This document shows, in pieces, positions 5,121 through 5,678 of a DNA stretch of 5,678 nt (positions are counted from its first letter, which is position 1; each line of letters opens with the position of its first letter). The notes beneath the pieces are model-generated. The model had not been told where the DNA came from, did not search any database, and saw only the letters and a list, made by a program, of their open reading frames with translations. The DNA comes from Methanobacteriota archaeon (GTDB taxonomy: Archaea; Thermoplasmatota; Poseidoniia; Poseidoniales; Thalassarchaeaceae), in contig NZDA01000005.1 in NCBI GenBank assembly GCA_002686525.1, forward strand, positions 4,980 to 10,657, given 5' to 3'. Made by a program: the position numbers and the translations under genes.

Positions 5121-5678
5121 TTACTTTTTTAGCGCCCCATCACGTACTCTTACAGCAATACCTTTCGTTAAGAATGCCATTTCTCTAGCTGTTGTTATTG
5201 GAATACCATGAGCGATTAATTCTCCTTTCGAGTCTACTACAAGACATGGTTGCCCTGGTATTAAATGCGGATCTGCACCTAATACATATCCTTGCATTAC
5301 GTTTTTCCCTTGACCTACAAATGGTATCGCATCATCCACTATCATTACCTTAGCAATACCAGGATGATCAATTTCTTGACCCTCGAAATTAGTACCAAAA
5401 TAATCTGGGGGACCTGGGTAGTAATCGTTGAGTAATCTAGCACCGTTTATTGTTAGAGAGATACCGCCATCTTTCAATCTTGGAGATAAAATATGCAAGC
5501 CATCAGAATAAATGTTAACCATTCTTTTTGTTTTAGACATTCGAGTAGTCATATTGGATGTTAACTTGCAACCAAAATCCGGAGAAAGACCGTTCAAGAC
5601 AGACAATTTGTCAACTATTGAACATCTATCTATCCAATCTTTAATCTGTTTAAATTTATCATCTTCTTCTAAATTTTG
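5121..5678 (-). CDS. C-terminal part of a PUA-domain protein, probably archaeosine tRNA-ribosyltransferase-like (cut by right edge)
   Basis: The frame is open from the right edge to a TAA at 5121, giving 185 residues in the window. A TTG at 5606 could be read as a start, but the frame continues upstream through 24 more sense codons, so it is more likely internal. The last ~70 residues (5351-5136) form a PUA RNA-binding domain: KVMIVDDAIPFVGQGKNV opens it, then PGQPCLVVD, and it closes with EMAFLTKGIAVRVRDG. Before it comes DGLHILSPRLKDGGISLTI and NGARLL (about 59-83, numbered from the edge), like the segment that precedes PUA in archaeal TGT/ArcS proteins. Archaeosine enzymes modify G15 of tRNA in the cytosol. 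No catalytic residues are in the window, so TgtA, ArcS and a stand-alone PUA protein cannot be told apart. The 84-nt gap separates it from the ABC operon; a functional link is not implied. Confidence 0.8.
   Translation of the reverse strand, partial: QNLEEDDKFKQIKDWIDRCSIVDKLSVLNGLSPDFGCKLTSNMTTRMSKTKRMVNIYSDGLHILSPRLKDGGISLTINGARLLNDYYPGPPDYFGTNFEGQEIDHPGIAKVMIVDDAIPFVGQGKNVMQGYVLGADPHLIPGQPCLVVDSKGELIAHGIPITTAREMAFLTKGIAVRVRDGALKK
5136..5351 (-). other. PUA RNA-binding domain
   Basis: The strand pattern and key positions match PUA domains at the C-terminus of archaeal tRNA-guanine transglycosylases: a D-D-x-x-x-x-F-V-x-x-G-K-x-V opening, a P-G-x-x-x-L-V-V-D strand pair, then A-H-G-I-P (in place of the usual A-x-G), E-M and a final K-G-x-A-V-x-V-R. 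It would bind the tRNA acceptor/CCA region if it acts like the characterised family members. Confidence 0.75.

Noticed and set aside
1..5678. CRISPR array, tRNA, rRNA or insertion sequence
   Set aside because: I saw no regularly spaced repeats, cloverleaf-like sequence, conserved rRNA segments, transposase motifs or terminal inverted repeats. Nearly all bases are in the six coding regions.

Overview
The window is a compact, AT-rich stretch in which every supportable gene lies on the minus strand, so transcription runs from the right edge (5678) to the left edge (1). The source is most likely a planktonic euryarchaeon such as marine Group II/III (Poseidoniales-like). This is inferred from three things: a right-hand PUA domain that reads like the C-terminus of the archaeosine tRNA-ribosyltransferase family, near-perfect archaeal Shine-Dalgarno sequences (GGAGG or GGAGGTGA) inside the operon, and Asp-rich calcium-loop repeats in an extracytoplasmic domain, common in secreted proteins of that group. 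No rRNA or other marker in the window proves it.

Layout, in transcription order. (a) 5678-5121: the C-terminal part of a PUA-domain, probably tRNA-modification, protein cut by the right edge. (b) 5120-5037: an 84-nt gap, the only real intergenic region, with a direct repeat (GATTAAT twice), two back-to-back small inverted repeats and an SD-like GGTGAT. (c) 5036-4017: ABC ATPase A. (d) 4024-3011: ABC-2 type permease A. (e) 3014-2076: ABC ATPase B. (f) 2072-408: ABC-2 type permease B, with a large acidic, Trp-rich insert outside the membrane that carries EF-hand/thrombospondin-3-like calcium loops. (g) 401-1: the N-terminal 133 residues of an unrecognised Trp-rich protein containing five Trp in a row, cut by the left edge.

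Genes c to g overlap by 8 and 4 nt or are separated by 3 and 6 nt, so they almost certainly form one operon. The simplest reading is two ATPase/permease half-transporters that assemble as a heteromeric ABC-2 exporter, or two paired exporters. Permease A looks like a plain core subunit with a cytosolic N-terminal tail. Permease B adds a surface domain that may bind calcium or substrate, and the Trp-rich protein is a candidate partner. The substrate cannot be read from the sequence. The unusual part is the calcium-loop ectodomain spliced into an ABC-2 permease between TM1 and TM2, followed in frame, after a TGA and two codons, by the Trp-rich gene.

I see no tRNA, rRNA, CRISPR array, insertion sequence or convincing terminator.
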